DNA of 64,000 nucleotides from Fen-1245 sp963835535 (GCA_963835535.1 CAWIFL010000005.1:310001-374000); one strand, 5' to 3'. Counted from the first letter of the stretch, positions 14,929 to 24,600 are shown. A program made the numbers and translations. Notes: generated from the letters alone by a model not told the origin.

Positions 14929-16935
14929 GTGCCTGAAACCGCTCTGGAGCCTGAACCAGCGCCGGGAGATGAGCCGCCGAGCCTTCTTCAACGGCTCCGC
15001 CGTCTCCTCTTCGGTCGGCCGAAGGACCTCGCGGATCGGCGCCTCTTCCACCGCCTTTCGCTGATTCCCTTCCTGGCCTGGGTGGGGCTGGGCGCGGACG
15101 GGCTGTCGTCGTCGTCCTACGGCCCGCAGGAAGCCTTCCTGGCCCTCGGCCCGCACACCTACCTCGCCGTCGGGCTGGCGCTGGCCACCGCGGGCACGGT
15201 CCTCATCATCTCGTGGGGCTACAGCCACATCATCGAGCAGTTCCCGACAGGGGGCGGCGGGTACGTGGTGGCGACGAAGCTCCTGGGCGAGAAGGCGGGG
15301 GTCATCTCCGGGAACGCCCTGCTGGTGGACTACGTCCTTACCATCACGACCTCCATCGCCGCGGGCGGCGATGCGCTGTTCAGCTTCCTGCCGATGCCCT
15401 GGCAGGCGGCCAAGGTCCCCGCCGAGGTGATGATCATTCTCGGCCTCACGACCCTCAATATCCGCGGCGTCCGCGAATCGGTCCTGACCCTCACGCCCAT
15501 CTTCATCCTGTTCCTGATCACGCACGTCTGGCTCATCGGCTACGGGCTGGCGGCCCACGCCGCGCAACTTCCAGCGACGGTGCATACCGTGAGCACCGGA
15601 GTCCATTCCGGCCTGGGGACGCTGGGGATCGCCGGGATGCTGCTCCTCGGCATGCGGGCGTACTCGCTGGGCGGAGGGACCTACACCGGCATCGAGGCGG
15701 TGTCGAACGGGCTCCCGATCATGCGGGAGCCGAAGGTGACCAACGGCAAGCGGACGATGGCCTACATGGCCGCGTCGCTCTCCATCTGCGCCGCGGGGTT
15801 GCTGGTCTGCTACCTCCTGTGGGGCGTCACCTACGTGCCGGGGAAGACGACCAACGCCGTCCTGGTCGAAAAGGTGGCGGCGGGCTTCCCGCTCGCGGGG
15901 ACGCTGGTCGTTCTGACGCTCTTCTCGGAGGCGGCGCTGCTCGTGGTCGCGGCGCAGGCGGGGTTCACCGACGGCCCCCGCGTGCTGGGCAACATGGCCG
16001 TGGACTCCTGGGTGCCGCACCGCTTCGCGGGGCTCTCCGAGCGGTTGACCACGCAGAACGGTGTTCTGTTGATGGGAGCGGCGTCCCTGGCGGCGCTGCT
16101 GTACACGCGCGGTGAGATCGGCACCCTGGTGCTGATGTACAGCATCAACGTGTTCATCACCTTCTCGCTCTCGATGTTCGCGATGATGCGGTTCTGGCTG
16201 CGGTCGCGTCACCAGGACGCCTCGCAGCCCTGGCTCCAGCGCGCGCTGGTCTTCGCCCTCGGCTTCCTGCTCTGCGTCACGATCCTGGCGATCGCGATCT
16301 TCGAGCGCTTCACCAAGGGCGGGTGGGTCACGCTCGTGGTGACGGGCACGCTGGTGGCGCTGTGCTTCGTGATCCGCAAGCATTACCGGACCACGTACGC
16401 GAAACTGGGCCAGCTGTACGACGAGCTGAAGACCCTGCCGGCGGACGCCGGTGCCACCCCGAGGGCCCTCGACCCCAAGGCGCCGACGGCGGCGGTCCTG
16501 GTGGCGAACTATGGCGGCCTCGGCATTCACACCACGCTCAACATCTTCCGGTTCTTCCCCAACTACTTCAAGAACCTGGTCTTCCTGACGGTGGGCGTGG
16601 TGGATTCCGGCGGCTTCAAGGGCGAGGGCTCGGTGGACGAGCTCCGCAAGCGCACGGAGGAGACGCTGGCGCAGTACGCGGAGCTGGCGAAGCGCATCGG
16701 AATGCCCGCGACCTCGCGCTACGCGCTCGGCACCGATGCGGTGCACGAAGGAGAGAAGCTCTGCCTGGAGTTGGCGAAGGAGTTCCCGCGCGTCACCTTC
16801 TTCGCCGGGAAGGTCATCTTCCGGCGCGAGGCCTGGTACCAGCACCTGCTGCACAACGAGACGGCGGCGGCGATCCAGAAGCGGCTGCAGTGGGCGGGGA
16901 AGCCGGTGGTGATCATCCCGGCTCGCGTCCGCTAG
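14929..16935 (+). CDS. APC-superfamily permease, KimA/YdaO-like
   Basis: The 668-residue protein has a short cytosolic N-terminus and about twelve hydrophobic helices in the first 460 residues, then a soluble C-terminal domain of about 180 residues. Seen: GLGADGLSSSSYGPQEAF, which resembles the SSDALSSVAYGPE region of the KimA potassium importers, and FPTGGGGYVVATKLLGEKAG. The C-terminal domain (VLVANYGGLGIHTTLNIFRF) is shared with that group. Potassium uptake is the best guess, with amino-acid transport the alternative. The frame is open far upstream, antisense to cydA; the GTG at 14929 is the most plausible start, but I see no clear ribosome binding site. Confidence 0.8.
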   Translation: MPETALEPEPAPGDEPPSLLQRLRRLLFGRPKDLADRRLFHRLSLIPFLAWVGLGADGLSSSSYGPQEAFLALGPHTYLAVGLALATAGTVLIISWGYSHIIEQFPTGGGGYVVATKLLGEKAGVISGNALLVDYVLTITTSIAAGGDALFSFLPMPWQAAKVPAEVMIILGLTTLNIRGVRESVLTLTPIFILFLITHVWLIGYGLAAHAAQLPATVHTVSTGVHSGLGTLGIAGMLLLGMRAYSLGGGTYTGIEAVSNGLPIMREPKVTNGKRTMAYMAASLSICAAGLLVCYLLWGVTYVPGKTTNAVLVEKVAAGFPLAGTLVVLTLFSEAALLVVAAQAGFTDGPRVLGNMAVDSWVPHRFAGLSERLTTQNGVLLMGAASLAALLYTRGEIGTLVLMYSINVFITFSLSMFAMMRFWLRSRHQDASQPWLQRALVFALGFLLCVTILAIAIFERFTKGGWVTLVVTGTLVALCFVIRKHYRTTYAKLGQLYDELKTLPADAGATPRALDPKAPTAAVLVANYGGLGIHTTLNIFRFFPNYFKNLVFLTVGVVDSGGFKGEGSVDELRKRTEETLAQYAELAKRIGMPATSRYALGTDAVHEGEKLCLELAKEFPRVTFFAGKVIFRREAWYQHLLHNETAAAIQKRLQWAGKPVVIIPARVR

Positions 16936-16936
16936 G

Positions 16937-17266
16937 CTAGTAGACCTTCCCTCCCAGCGGCACCTCGCGCTCGACAGCGAGCAGCACGACCCGGCCCGCG
17001 TCGTCGGGCGCCCCCAGCACCAGCACCTCGGACACGAAGCCCGCGACGCGCCGCGGGCCGAGGTTGACCGCGCAGACCACCAGCCGGCCGACCAGGGTCT
17101 CCGGCGCATAGAGGTCGGCGATCTGCGCGCTGGAGCCCTTCAGGCCGAGCGCGCCCAAATCGATGGAGAGCTTGTAGGCGGGCTTCCGCGCGCCGGCGAG
17201 CGGCTCGGCCGCGAGGACGCGGCCGACGCGCAGGTCGAGGGCGCCGAACGCTTCGAGGCCGGTCAT
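16937..17266 (-). CDS. CsaA-like tRNA-binding domain protein
   Basis: The 109-residue single-domain protein has the OB-fold tRNA-binding domain shared by CsaA, Arc1p and the C-terminus of MetG. Seen: FGALDLRVGRVLAAEPL, ARKPAYKLSIDLG, the QIADLYAPETLVGR strand and the VNLGPRRVAGFVSEVLVLGA segment. Such proteins bind structured RNA, and CsaA has been described as an export-related chaperone; the function here is not established. It starts 4 bp after the stop of the upstream methyltransferase, so the two are likely co-transcribed. Confidence 0.88.
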   Translation of the reverse strand: MTGLEAFGALDLRVGRVLAAEPLAGARKPAYKLSIDLGALGLKGSSAQIADLYAPETLVGRLVVCAVNLGPRRVAGFVSEVLVLGAPDDAGRVVLLAVEREVPLGGKVY

Positions 17267-17270
17267 GGCT

Positions 17271-17828
17271 TCAGGTCTTCGCCAGCACGGCCGCGTGACT
17301 GGAGGCGATCGCGGGTCGGCCCGTCACCGCGAGGCCGTGCGCCGCGGCAAGCTCCAGGGTCGCGGCGAAAGCGGGCTCGTTCACGTGCCCCCGGGGCTCG
17401 GCGACCAGACAGCGGCCGCCCGGCTTGAGCGCGCCGGCCACCTCCGCGAAGAAGCGCGCGTGGTCGGGTACCTCGTGCACCATGGCGAAGGCGAGCGCGA
17501 AATCCACCCGGCCCGCGAGATCCGCGATCCCCATCCCCGCGTCGGTCGCCTGCCGCGTCTCGATGCGGCCTTCGAGTCTGCGCCGCCCCGCCCGGCGCCG
17601 CAGCGCGGCGAGCATCCGCGGCTGCACGTCCACCGCGACGACCCGCCCCGCGGGGCCGACCAGACGCGCCAGCTCCAGCGTGAAGAAGCCCATGCCCGGA
17701 CCCGGCTCGAGCACGGTCATGCCCTCCGCCACGAGCGGGGAAAGGATGGCGTGCGGATCCTGCCGAAGCTTGCGAAGGGGACTCGCGAGGAAATACCCGA
17801 TCCACCACGGACAGACCCGGTGGGCCAT
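17271..17828 (-). CDS. Class I SAM-dependent methyltransferase, substrate unknown
   Basis: The 185-residue protein has a Rossmann methyltransferase core: motif I VLEPGPGMGFFTLELA, an acidic strand end VVAVDVQPRML, and motif IV-like DFALAFAMVHEVPD followed by GGRCLVAEP. The start at 17828 (MAHRVCPWWIGYFL) begins the family similarity; the frame itself stays open upstream through the tRNA. Members related to UbiE/Menaquinone-type or small-molecule methyltransferases look similar, and I cannot assign a substrate. It is followed closely by the CsaA-like gene. Confidence 0.82.
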   Translation of the reverse strand: MAHRVCPWWIGYFLASPLRKLRQDPHAILSPLVAEGMTVLEPGPGMGFFTLELARLVGPAGRVVAVDVQPRMLAALRRRAGRRRLEGRIETRQATDAGMGIADLAGRVDFALAFAMVHEVPDHARFFAEVAGALKPGGRCLVAEPRGHVNEPAFAATLELAAAHGLAVTGRPAIASSHAAVLAKT

Positions 17829-17842
17829 GCAACACCTCAGAA

Positions 17843-17915
17843 CTCCCGAGGAGGGACTCGAACCCCCGACCCGCCGGTTAACAGCCGGCTGCTCTACCAA
17901 CTGAGCTACTCGGGA
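17843..17915 (-). tRNA. tRNA-Asn (anticodon GTT)
   Basis: A 73-nt cloverleaf. Acceptor arms TCCCGAG and CTCGGGA pair fully with discriminator G. The D arm reads AGCTCAGTTGGTAGAGC, the anticodon loop CTGTTAA places GTT at 17882-17880, and the T loop is GGTTCGAGTC. No CCA is encoded after the discriminator. Confidence 0.97.
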
Positions 17916-17968
17916 CCGCGCGCGAATCCTAGACGGGCACGGCCCGGACGGCAAGGCGGAAGGCGGCT

Positions 17969-18652
17969 CTACTTCCTGAAGACCGTGTACACCAGGAGGG
18001 CCAGGCTCGCGATCTGCACGATCAGCGACCAGTCCTGGAAGGTGAGGGACTTGCGGGGCACCACCACCTGGTCCCCCGAATGCACGCCCAGCTCTTGCAG
18101 GGTCGAGCGCGCGATGGCGGCGGGATCGAGCGAGAGCCGACGGTTCTCGCCGCCACGGATGAGCTGCAGCTTGTTCTGATTGGCGTCGCGCGTGGGGCCG
18201 CCCGCCAGCGCGATCAGGTCGTAGATCGTGAGCGTGGGGTCGGCGCTTAAGAGCCCCGGCTTCAGCACCTCGCCCAGCACGGCCACGCGGAACAGTGGGG
18301 TCACGGCGATGAACGGCCGCTGGAAGAGCTGCGAGAGGTCGGTGTTGAGCCGCTCGCGGAGCCCCGTCACCGAGAGGTTGCGGACGTTGATCGGGCCGAT
18401 GAGCGGATACAGCAGGTCGTAGTTCTCGTCGATCGGGAACTCGCCCGACAGCTCCTGGTGGCCCCACACGAGGATCCGCACCACGTCGCCGGGCCGGACG
18501 GCGAGGGGCTCCAGCGTGTCGGCGGGCGGCGCCGGCTGCGCGGCGCTGGCCGCCGGATTCTGCGCGGGGGCCGGGTTCTGCGCGCGTGCCCCGCCGGCGG
18601 CACACGCGGCGAAGGCGGCGGCGATCGCGACGGCGAAGGGGGCTCGGGACAT
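17969..18652 (-). CDS. Wza-like polysaccharide export protein
   Basis: The 227-residue periplasmic or outer-membrane protein belongs to the polysaccharide export family. An N-terminal signal peptide (AVAIAAAFAACAAGGARAQ) precedes an Ala/Pro linker. The export domain follows (RPGDVVRILVWGHQELSGEF, ... LYPLIGPINVRNLS), then an SLBB-type domain (VAVLGEVLKPGLL, LTIYDLIALAGGPT). A C-terminal hydrophobic helix (SLIVQIASLALLVYTVFRK) could be the outer-membrane helix. No other capsule genes are adjacent, so it may work with a distant locus. Confidence 0.88.
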   Translation of the reverse strand: MSRAPFAVAIAAAFAACAAGGARAQNPAPAQNPAASAAQPAPPADTLEPLAVRPGDVVRILVWGHQELSGEFPIDENYDLLYPLIGPINVRNLSVTGLRERLNTDLSQLFQRPFIAVTPLFRVAVLGEVLKPGLLSADPTLTIYDLIALAGGPTRDANQNKLQLIRGGENRRLSLDPAAIARSTLQELGVHSGDQVVVPRKSLTFQDWSLIVQIASLALLVYTVFRK

Positions 18653-18697
18653 GAGCCGAAGCTAACGGTTCGTGCGCTCGCCGGTCAACGCGCCGCG

Positions 18698-21568
18698 TCA
18701 GCCCCGCAGCACGCCGGCCAGGTAGCGCCCCGTCTCCGACCCCGGCGTCGCCGCCACCTCCTCCGGCGCTCCCGCGGCCACGACCCGGCCGCCGTCGGCC
18801 CCCGCGCCCGGGCCGAGGTCGATCACCCAGTCGGCGCGCTTGATCACGTCGAGGTGGTGCTCGATCACGAGCACGGTGTTCCCCGCGTCCACCAGGCGGT
18901 CGAGGACGCCGAGCAGGACGCGCACGTCGTCGAGGTGGAGGCCGGTGGTCGGCTCGTCGAGGATGTACAGCTTGCGTCCGTGCTTCCGGCCGGCCGCGGC
19001 GAGCTCGCGGGCGATCTTCAGGCGCTGGGCCTCGCCCCCCGAGAGGGTCGTCGCGCTCTGGCCGAGCCGGAGGTAGCCGAGGCCGACCTCCGCGAGGTGC
19101 CAGAGGGCGCGGCCGAGGCGCTCCTGGTGGCGGAAGCGGCGCATCGCCTCGTCCACCGTGAACTGGAGCACGTCGGCGATCGAGTACCCGTGCAGCTTCA
19201 CGTCGAGGACCTCGCGCCGGTAGCGCGTCGCGTTGCACGCCTCGCACGGGACGAAGACGTCCGCGAGGAAGACCATCTCCACCTGCACGTGGCCCGCGCC
19301 CTCGCACACGTCGCACCGCCCGCCGCCGCTCCGCCCGCCCGCGACGTTGAAGGAGAAGGTCGCCGGCGTGTAGCGGCGCGTCCGGGCGAGCGGCGCGGCC
19401 GCGAACAGGTCGCGGATCTCGTCGAACGCCTTGATGTACGTGACGGGATTGGAGCGAGGCGTGCGCCCGATCGGGGACTGGTCCACCAGCACGACGGCGT
19501 CCAGGGCCTCGAGCCCGGTGATCCGCCGCACGCTTCCCACGACCTCGCCCAGGTGCTCCTTCGCGCTGTGGCGCCCCTCGAAGTGGCGCTCGAGCTGGCG
19601 GAACAGGACGTCGTTCACGAGGGTGGACTTGCCCGAGCCCGAGACGCCGGTGACCGCGGTGAGCGTGCCGAGGGGAATGGTCACCGTGAGGTCCGCGAGG
19701 TTGTGCGCGGTCGCCCCCTCGATGGTGAGCCACCGCGGCCCCGTGCGCCTGCGGACGGACGGGACGGCGATCCGCTTCTCGCCCGACAGGTAGCTGGCCG
19801 TCAGCGTGTGCGCGGCGAGCATCCGGGAATAGGGCCCCTCGAAGACGAGCGAGCCGCCGTGCTCGCCCGCCCCCGGGCCGAGCTCCACGAGCCAGTCGGC
19901 CGCGCGCATGGCCGACGGGTCGTGCTCCACCGCCAGGACGGTGTTCCCCTGGTCGGCGAGGCGCCGGAGGAGCGCGAGGAGGCGGTCGGTGTCGCGCGGA
20001 TGGAGGCCGATCGTCGGCTCGTCCAGGACGTAGAGGGTCTCGGTGAGCTTGCCGCCCAGCGCGTTCGCGAGGGAGATGCGCTGCGCCTCGCCGCCCGACA
20101 GCGTGCGCGTCTGCCGGTCGAGCGTGAGGTAACCGAGGCCCACGTCCAGCAGGACGCCGAGCCGCTGGGCCAGCTCGCGGAGCACCACGTCGGCGACGGC
20201 GCGCTCGCGGCCGGAGAGCGCGAGCGCTTCGAGCCAGGCCGCGAGGTCATGGCTCGTCCGCGCCGCGGCGGCGCCGATGGTCTCTCCGCCCACGAGCACC
20301 GCCAGCGCCTCGGGTCTGAGGCGGCCGCCGTGGCAGGCCGGGCACTCGCTCGCCATCTGGTACTGCCGCAGGAAGACGCGCACGTACTGCTTGTAGCGCT
20401 TGCGCTCGAGCCGCTTGAGGAACGGGAAGATGCCGAGGTAGCGGCCCTTCTTCCCGTGGAGAAGGAGGCGCCGCGCGGTGGCCGCCAGGCCGCTCCACGG
20501 CGCGTCGAACGGGATCCCGGCCTCGGTGCAGGTCTGCCGCAGGAGGCGGCGCCGTCCTTCGTAGCGCGGCTTGGTCCAGGGGTCGATGGCGCCCTCGGCG
20601 AGGCTCTTCGCCGGGTCGGGGACGATGAGGCGCTCGTCGTACTCGAGGACGGCGCCGAAGCCGTTGCAGCCGGGGCAGGCGCCGCGCGGATGGTTGAAGG
20701 AGAAGAGGGCGGGGGTCAGCACGGGCGCCTCGGTCCCGCAGGAGAGGCAGCGCGGCACCGCGCTGAACGCGATCGGCTCGCCGTGCTCCGGCACCGCCAC
20801 GGCGCTGGCGTCCCCTTGGGCAAAGGCGGTGGCCAGGGAGTCGGCCAGCCGCTCGGCGTTCTCGGCTGGCGCCGCCAGCCGGTCCACCACGACCAGCACG
20901 CGCTCGGCCTTCCGGAGATCCACGTCGGGAGGCATCTCGTCGAGCCGAAGGGCCCGTGCCTCCGTGCGTCCGTGCGTCCGTGCGTCAGGTTCTCGTGCGT
21001 CCGCGCCTCCGTGCGTCCGTGCGTCCGACGCGTTGCCCACCAGCACCCTGATGAACCCCATGGCGAGGAGCCCCGCCACCAGCTCCTCGTGGGTGGCGCG
21101 CACCACCGGCGGCAGCGGGAAGCAGACGAGCACCGGCCCGCCGACGCCGGCCAGACGATCCACCGCCTCCTGCACCGTGTCGGAGCGCACCTCGCCGCCG
21201 CACTGCACGCAGCGCGCGCGGCCGACGCGGGACCACAGCAGGCGCAGGTAGTCGTAGATCTCGGTCGCGGTGCCGACGGTGGAGCGGCTGGAGGTGGTGG
21301 GGTTCTTCTGCTCGATCGCCACCGCCGGCGCGATGCCTTCGATGGCGTCCACCGCGGGGCGCGGCATCCGCTCGAGGAACTGCTTGGCGTAGGTGGACAG
21401 CGATTCGATGTACCGCCGCTGCCCCTCGGCGTAGATGGTGTCGAAGGCGAGGGACGACTTGCCGGACCCCGAGGGCCCGGTCAGGACGATGAGGCGTCCG
21501 TGGGGGAGCGCGAGCGTGAAGCCGCGGAGGTTGTGCTGGCGGGCGCCGCGAACAACGAGGGATGTCAT
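18698..21568 (-). CDS. uvrA: UvrABC excinuclease subunit A, with octamer-repeat insertion
   Basis: Damage-sensing ATPase of nucleotide excision repair. The 956-residue protein has two ABC modules: Walker A GPSGSGKSSL at about 31-40 and GVSGSGKSTLV in the second half, with two LSGGEAQR signatures. Zinc-binding cysteine pairs include CVQCGGE, CLSCGTE with CPGCNGFG, CPACHGG, CDVCEGAG and CEACNATRY. Unusual: between the first zinc region and DEMPPDVDL, residues of the type DARTHGGADARE are encoded by tandem copies of an 8-bp unit (20956-21026). The frame is kept and the following sequence is normal. It is divergent from the flippase-like gene at 21643. Confidence 0.97.
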   Translation of the reverse strand: MTSLVVRGARQHNLRGFTLALPHGRLIVLTGPSGSGKSSLAFDTIYAEGQRRYIESLSTYAKQFLERMPRPAVDAIEGIAPAVAIEQKNPTTSSRSTVGTATEIYDYLRLLWSRVGRARCVQCGGEVRSDTVQEAVDRLAGVGGPVLVCFPLPPVVRATHEELVAGLLAMGFIRVLVGNASDARTHGGADAREPDARTHGRTEARALRLDEMPPDVDLRKAERVLVVVDRLAAPAENAERLADSLATAFAQGDASAVAVPEHGEPIAFSAVPRCLSCGTEAPVLTPALFSFNHPRGACPGCNGFGAVLEYDERLIVPDPAKSLAEGAIDPWTKPRYEGRRRLLRQTCTEAGIPFDAPWSGLAATARRLLLHGKKGRYLGIFPFLKRLERKRYKQYVRVFLRQYQMASECPACHGGRLRPEALAVLVGGETIGAAAARTSHDLAAWLEALALSGRERAVADVVLRELAQRLGVLLDVGLGYLTLDRQTRTLSGGEAQRISLANALGGKLTETLYVLDEPTIGLHPRDTDRLLALLRRLADQGNTVLAVEHDPSAMRAADWLVELGPGAGEHGGSLVFEGPYSRMLAAHTLTASYLSGEKRIAVPSVRRRTGPRWLTIEGATAHNLADLTVTIPLGTLTAVTGVSGSGKSTLVNDVLFRQLERHFEGRHSAKEHLGEVVGSVRRITGLEALDAVVLVDQSPIGRTPRSNPVTYIKAFDEIRDLFAAAPLARTRRYTPATFSFNVAGGRSGGGRCDVCEGAGHVQVEMVFLADVFVPCEACNATRYRREVLDVKLHGYSIADVLQFTVDEAMRRFRHQERLGRALWHLAEVGLGYLRLGQSATTLSGGEAQRLKIARELAAAGRKHGRKLYILDEPTTGLHLDDVRVLLGVLDRLVDAGNTVLVIEHHLDVIKRADWVIDLGPGAGADGGRVVAAGAPEEVAATPGSETGRYLAGVLRG
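20956..21026 (-). repeat. Octamer tandem repeat inside uvrA
   Basis: On the plus strand this is eight 8-bp units of the type GTGCGTCC or close variants, in two blocks of four (20956-20987 and 20995-21026) around a 7-bp spacer. The coding strand reads GGACGCAC repeats and gives DARTHGRT-type peptide. The same unit occurs in the rpiB-like gene at 35116-35147. Confidence 0.85.
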
Positions 21569-21642
21569 CCGTCCGACGCGAAGGCTAGCCGGATGCCGGC
21601 ACTATGGCCAGCGCCCCGGCGGCCGGGTAACTTTCGTCGGAC

Positions 21643-22725
21643 ATGACGTCGTTGCTCTCGCCGCGCATCCTGAAGCGCGGCCTTGAGTTGTTCGCGCTCG
21701 TATCCGTCATCGGCCTCATCGCGCTCCTGATCTACGGCGACAACTGGCAGGCGTCGCTGGAGGCCGCGGAGCGCGTCCGGCCGTTGTGGGTCGGCGTGGC
21801 GATCCTCCTCGCCTCCGCGGACTGGTGGGGCGGCGGCATCCGGATCTGGCTGCTGTCCAAGTTCCTGTACCGGCCCACGCCGTTCGGCGGGATGATCGTG
21901 GCCGCCGGCCTCAACACCTGGGGCGCGTACCTCACGCCGTCGCAGACGGGCGGCGGGCCGGTGATGATCTACGCCATGAAGCGGTACGGCGTGCCGATCC
22001 CCGAGGCCACGATCGCGTCGTTCATGAGCTTCGTCGGCACGGTGGTGTTCTTCGCCATCGCCGGCCCCCTGGCCATCGTGTTCGGCGCGGGCGAGTCGCT
22101 CCGCGCGCACGGCGTGCCGCTGCTCCACCTCTCGCTCTACAGCGTGTTCAAGGGCAGCGCCTGGGGCTTCGTCTTCTGGGGCGTGCTGCTGCTGTTCGTG
22201 CTGGTCTTCCCGGGCCGGGCCCGCTGGCTCGTGCACACGATCCTGGGCTGGCTGGAGAAGCACGGCAGCGCGCGGTGGGCGGGGCGGGCGGCGGCGTTCC
22301 GCGAGGGGATCGACCGGATGCAGGAGTGCGTGGTCAAGTACCTCACGCCCGCGGGGTGGCTGGTGATGTTCGCCGGCGTGGTGACCTCGGCGCTCGCCCA
22401 CGCCAACAAGCTGCTGGCCGGCTACGTGGTGCTGCGCGCGCTCGGCATCGAGGCGAACCTGGTGGACATCCTGATGATCCAGACCGCCATCTCGTTCCTG
22501 CTGTACTTCGCCCCCACCCCCGGCGGCGCCGGCGCCGCCGAGGCGCTGGCGGCGGCACTGATGAGCGTCTACGTCCCGCGCGCGCTCCTCGCGGTGTACA
22601 TGCTCCTGTGGCGCGCCACGGTGAGCTACGGCACCGTGATCGTCGGTTCCTTCGTCTTCTTCAAGCTGCTGCACGGCCGGCTCGACGAGGCCGCGGTGGC
22701 GGCGGCCCCGGCGCCGGCGTCGTGA
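21643..22725 (+). CDS. Flippase-like integral membrane protein (LPG synthase TM-region family)
   Basis: The 360-residue membrane protein has about eight hydrophobic helices and belongs to the lysylphosphatidylglycerol synthase transmembrane-region/UPF0104 family. Seen: GLNTWGAYLTPSQTGGGPVM, the family's glycine-rich signature, and FAPTPGGAGAAEALAAALM near the C-terminus. It lacks a soluble synthase domain, so it is not a full MprF. Family members are linked to moving lipid-linked molecules across the membrane; the substrate is unknown. The stop overlaps the start of the ABC transporter gene (GTGA), implying coupled expression and perhaps joint function. Confidence 0.85.
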   Translation: MTSLLSPRILKRGLELFALVSVIGLIALLIYGDNWQASLEAAERVRPLWVGVAILLASADWWGGGIRIWLLSKFLYRPTPFGGMIVAAGLNTWGAYLTPSQTGGGPVMIYAMKRYGVPIPEATIASFMSFVGTVVFFAIAGPLAIVFGAGESLRAHGVPLLHLSLYSVFKGSAWGFVFWGVLLLFVLVFPGRARWLVHTILGWLEKHGSARWAGRAAAFREGIDRMQECVVKYLTPAGWLVMFAGVVTSALAHANKLLAGYVVLRALGIEANLVDILMIQTAISFLLYFAPTPGGAGAAEALAAALMSVYVPRALLAVYMLLWRATVSYGTVIVGSFVFFKLLHGRLDEAAVAAAPAPAS

Positions 22726-24533
22726 CCGCGGCCTACCACGAGGAGGAGGCCCTCGGCAAGCCGATCGATGCCCGGCTGCTCGTCCGCCTGCTGCGCTACC
22801 TGCGGCCGTATATCGGCATCACCACGACCGCGATCCTCATGCTGCTCGCGCTCGCGGTGCTCGAGCTCGCGGGCCCCTACCTCACCAAGGTGGCGATCGA
22901 CCGGGCGATCCCCGCCCGTGACCTGCACCTGATCGCGCTGCTCGGCGGGGCGATGGCGATCGCGCTGGTCGCCCAGTTCGCCCTGGAATACGGCCAGACG
23001 GTCCTGACGGCCTACATCGGACAGCGGGTGATGGTGGACCTCCGGCAGGCGATCTTCCGGAAGTTGCAGCGGCTCTCGATCGCGTTCTACGACCGGAACC
23101 CGGTCGGCCGGCTGATGACGCGGGTGACCAGCGACGTCGAGACGCTGAACGACATGTTCACCGGCGGCGTGGTCGCGCTGTTCGGGGACGTCTTCACGCT
23201 GGTGGTCATCATGGCCTGGATGCTGGCGGTGGACGTCCGGCTCTCGCTCGTCTCCTTCGCCGTGATCCCGTTCGTCGCGCTCGCGGCCAAGGTCTTCCAG
23301 GACACGGTGCGCGGCGCGTACCGGATGATCCGGGTGAAGCTGGCCCGCATCAACGCCTTCCTGCAGGAGCACGTGACCGGGATGCGCGTCGTCCAGTTGT
23401 TCGGACGCGAAGCGCAGGCGTACGGGCGGTTCGAGGCGGTGAACCGCGAGTACCTTGTCGCCAACCTGGACTCGATCATCGCGTACGCGATCTTCTTCCC
23501 CGCGATCGAAGTGCTCACGTCCGTGGCGCTGGCCAGCATCCTGCTCTACGGGGGCGACCGCGTGCTGGGTCACACGCTCACGGTGGGCGTGCTCGCCGCC
23601 TTCCTCCAGCTGGCGCGCCGCTTCTTCCGCCCGCTCCAGGACCTCTCCGAGAAGTACAACATCCTGCAGTCGGCGATGGCGTCGTCCGAGCGGGTCTTCA
23701 AGCTGCTCGACACCGAGGAGACGGTGCGCGACCAGGCGCAGCCGCGGCGCCTGCCGCCCCCGGTCCGCGGGACGGTGGCGTTCGAGGACGTCTGGTTCCG
23801 GTATCCCGGGCGGGACGGCACCGAGCCCCGGGCCGACGCCTGGGTGCTCAAGGGGGTCAGCTTCACCGCGCGGCCGGGCGAGACGGTGGCGGTCGTCGGT
23901 CACACCGGGGCGGGGAAGACCACCATCATCAACCTGCTGCTGCGCTTCTACGACGTGGAGCGCGGGCGGGTCACCGTGGACGGCGTGGACATCCGCGAGC
24001 TGGCGCAGGAGGAGCTGCGGGAGCTGATCGGCCTGGTCCAGCAGGACGTCTTCCTGTTCACCGGCGACATCGCGGCCAACATCCGCCTCGGCTCGGCGCT
24101 GAGCGACCGGGCGGTGATGGATGCTGCAGAGCGTGTAGGTGCTGGCCGCTTCATCGAGCGGCTGCCCGAACGCTACGCGCACCGGCTCGGCGAGCGGGGC
24201 CAGAACGTCTCGGTGGGGGAACGGCAGCTCCTGGCGTTCGCGCGCGCGCTGGCCGCGGACCCGGCGATCCTCGTGCTCGACGAGGCGACCTCCTCGGTGG
24301 ACGCGGAGGCCGAGGAGCTGATCCAGCGGGCCATCGCCGAGCTGATGCGGGGCCGCACCAGCATCGTGGTGGCGCACCGGCTCTCGACCGTGCAGCACGC
24401 GGACACGATCCTGGTCCTGCACCACGGGGAGATCCGGGAGCGGGGCAGCCACCGGGAGCTGCTGGCGGCGGGCGGCCTCTACGAACGGCTGTACCAGCTG
24501 CAACTCGGCTCCGGGCTGGCCGCGTCGGCGTGA
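22722..24533 (+). CDS. MsbA/multidrug-type ABC exporter, fused membrane and ATPase domains
   Basis: The 603-residue half-transporter is expected to function as a dimer that exports lipids or drugs. Residues about 20-320 contain six membrane helices with the FYDRNPVGRLMTRVTSDVE coupling region. The ATPase follows, with Walker A GHTGAGKTT near residue 396, Q-loop GLVQQDVFLF, Walker B ILVLDEATSS and the switch HRLST. The signature motif is VSVGERQ instead of LSGGQ, as in the YheH/MdlB-like subfamily, so it may need a partner subunit, but no second half gene is adjacent. The GTG start overlaps the stop of the flippase-like gene. Confidence 0.9.
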   Translation: MTAAYHEEEALGKPIDARLLVRLLRYLRPYIGITTTAILMLLALAVLELAGPYLTKVAIDRAIPARDLHLIALLGGAMAIALVAQFALEYGQTVLTAYIGQRVMVDLRQAIFRKLQRLSIAFYDRNPVGRLMTRVTSDVETLNDMFTGGVVALFGDVFTLVVIMAWMLAVDVRLSLVSFAVIPFVALAAKVFQDTVRGAYRMIRVKLARINAFLQEHVTGMRVVQLFGREAQAYGRFEAVNREYLVANLDSIIAYAIFFPAIEVLTSVALASILLYGGDRVLGHTLTVGVLAAFLQLARRFFRPLQDLSEKYNILQSAMASSERVFKLLDTEETVRDQAQPRRLPPPVRGTVAFEDVWFRYPGRDGTEPRADAWVLKGVSFTARPGETVAVVGHTGAGKTTIINLLLRFYDVERGRVTVDGVDIRELAQEELRELIGLVQQDVFLFTGDIAANIRLGSALSDRAVMDAAERVGAGRFIERLPERYAHRLGERGQNVSVGERQLLAFARALAADPAILVLDEATSSVDAEAEELIQRAIAELMRGRTSIVVAHRLSTVQHADTILVLHHGEIRERGSHRELLAAGGLYERLYQLQLGSGLAASA

Positions 24534-24600
24534 CGCGCGTGCTTGCCTCGCTGTTGGGCGGCGGCTACGTTTTTTCCACCTGTCCGGGCGAGGCTCCCTA

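Noticed and set aside
20956..21026. Repeat array as a CRISPR
   Set aside because: Units are 8 bp without unique spacers and lie inside the uvrA coding sequence.
18458..21646. Open plus-strand frame of over 1000 codons across uvrA
   Set aside because: Antisense shadow of uvrA and the polysaccharide export gene; composition is low-complexity and shows no motif.
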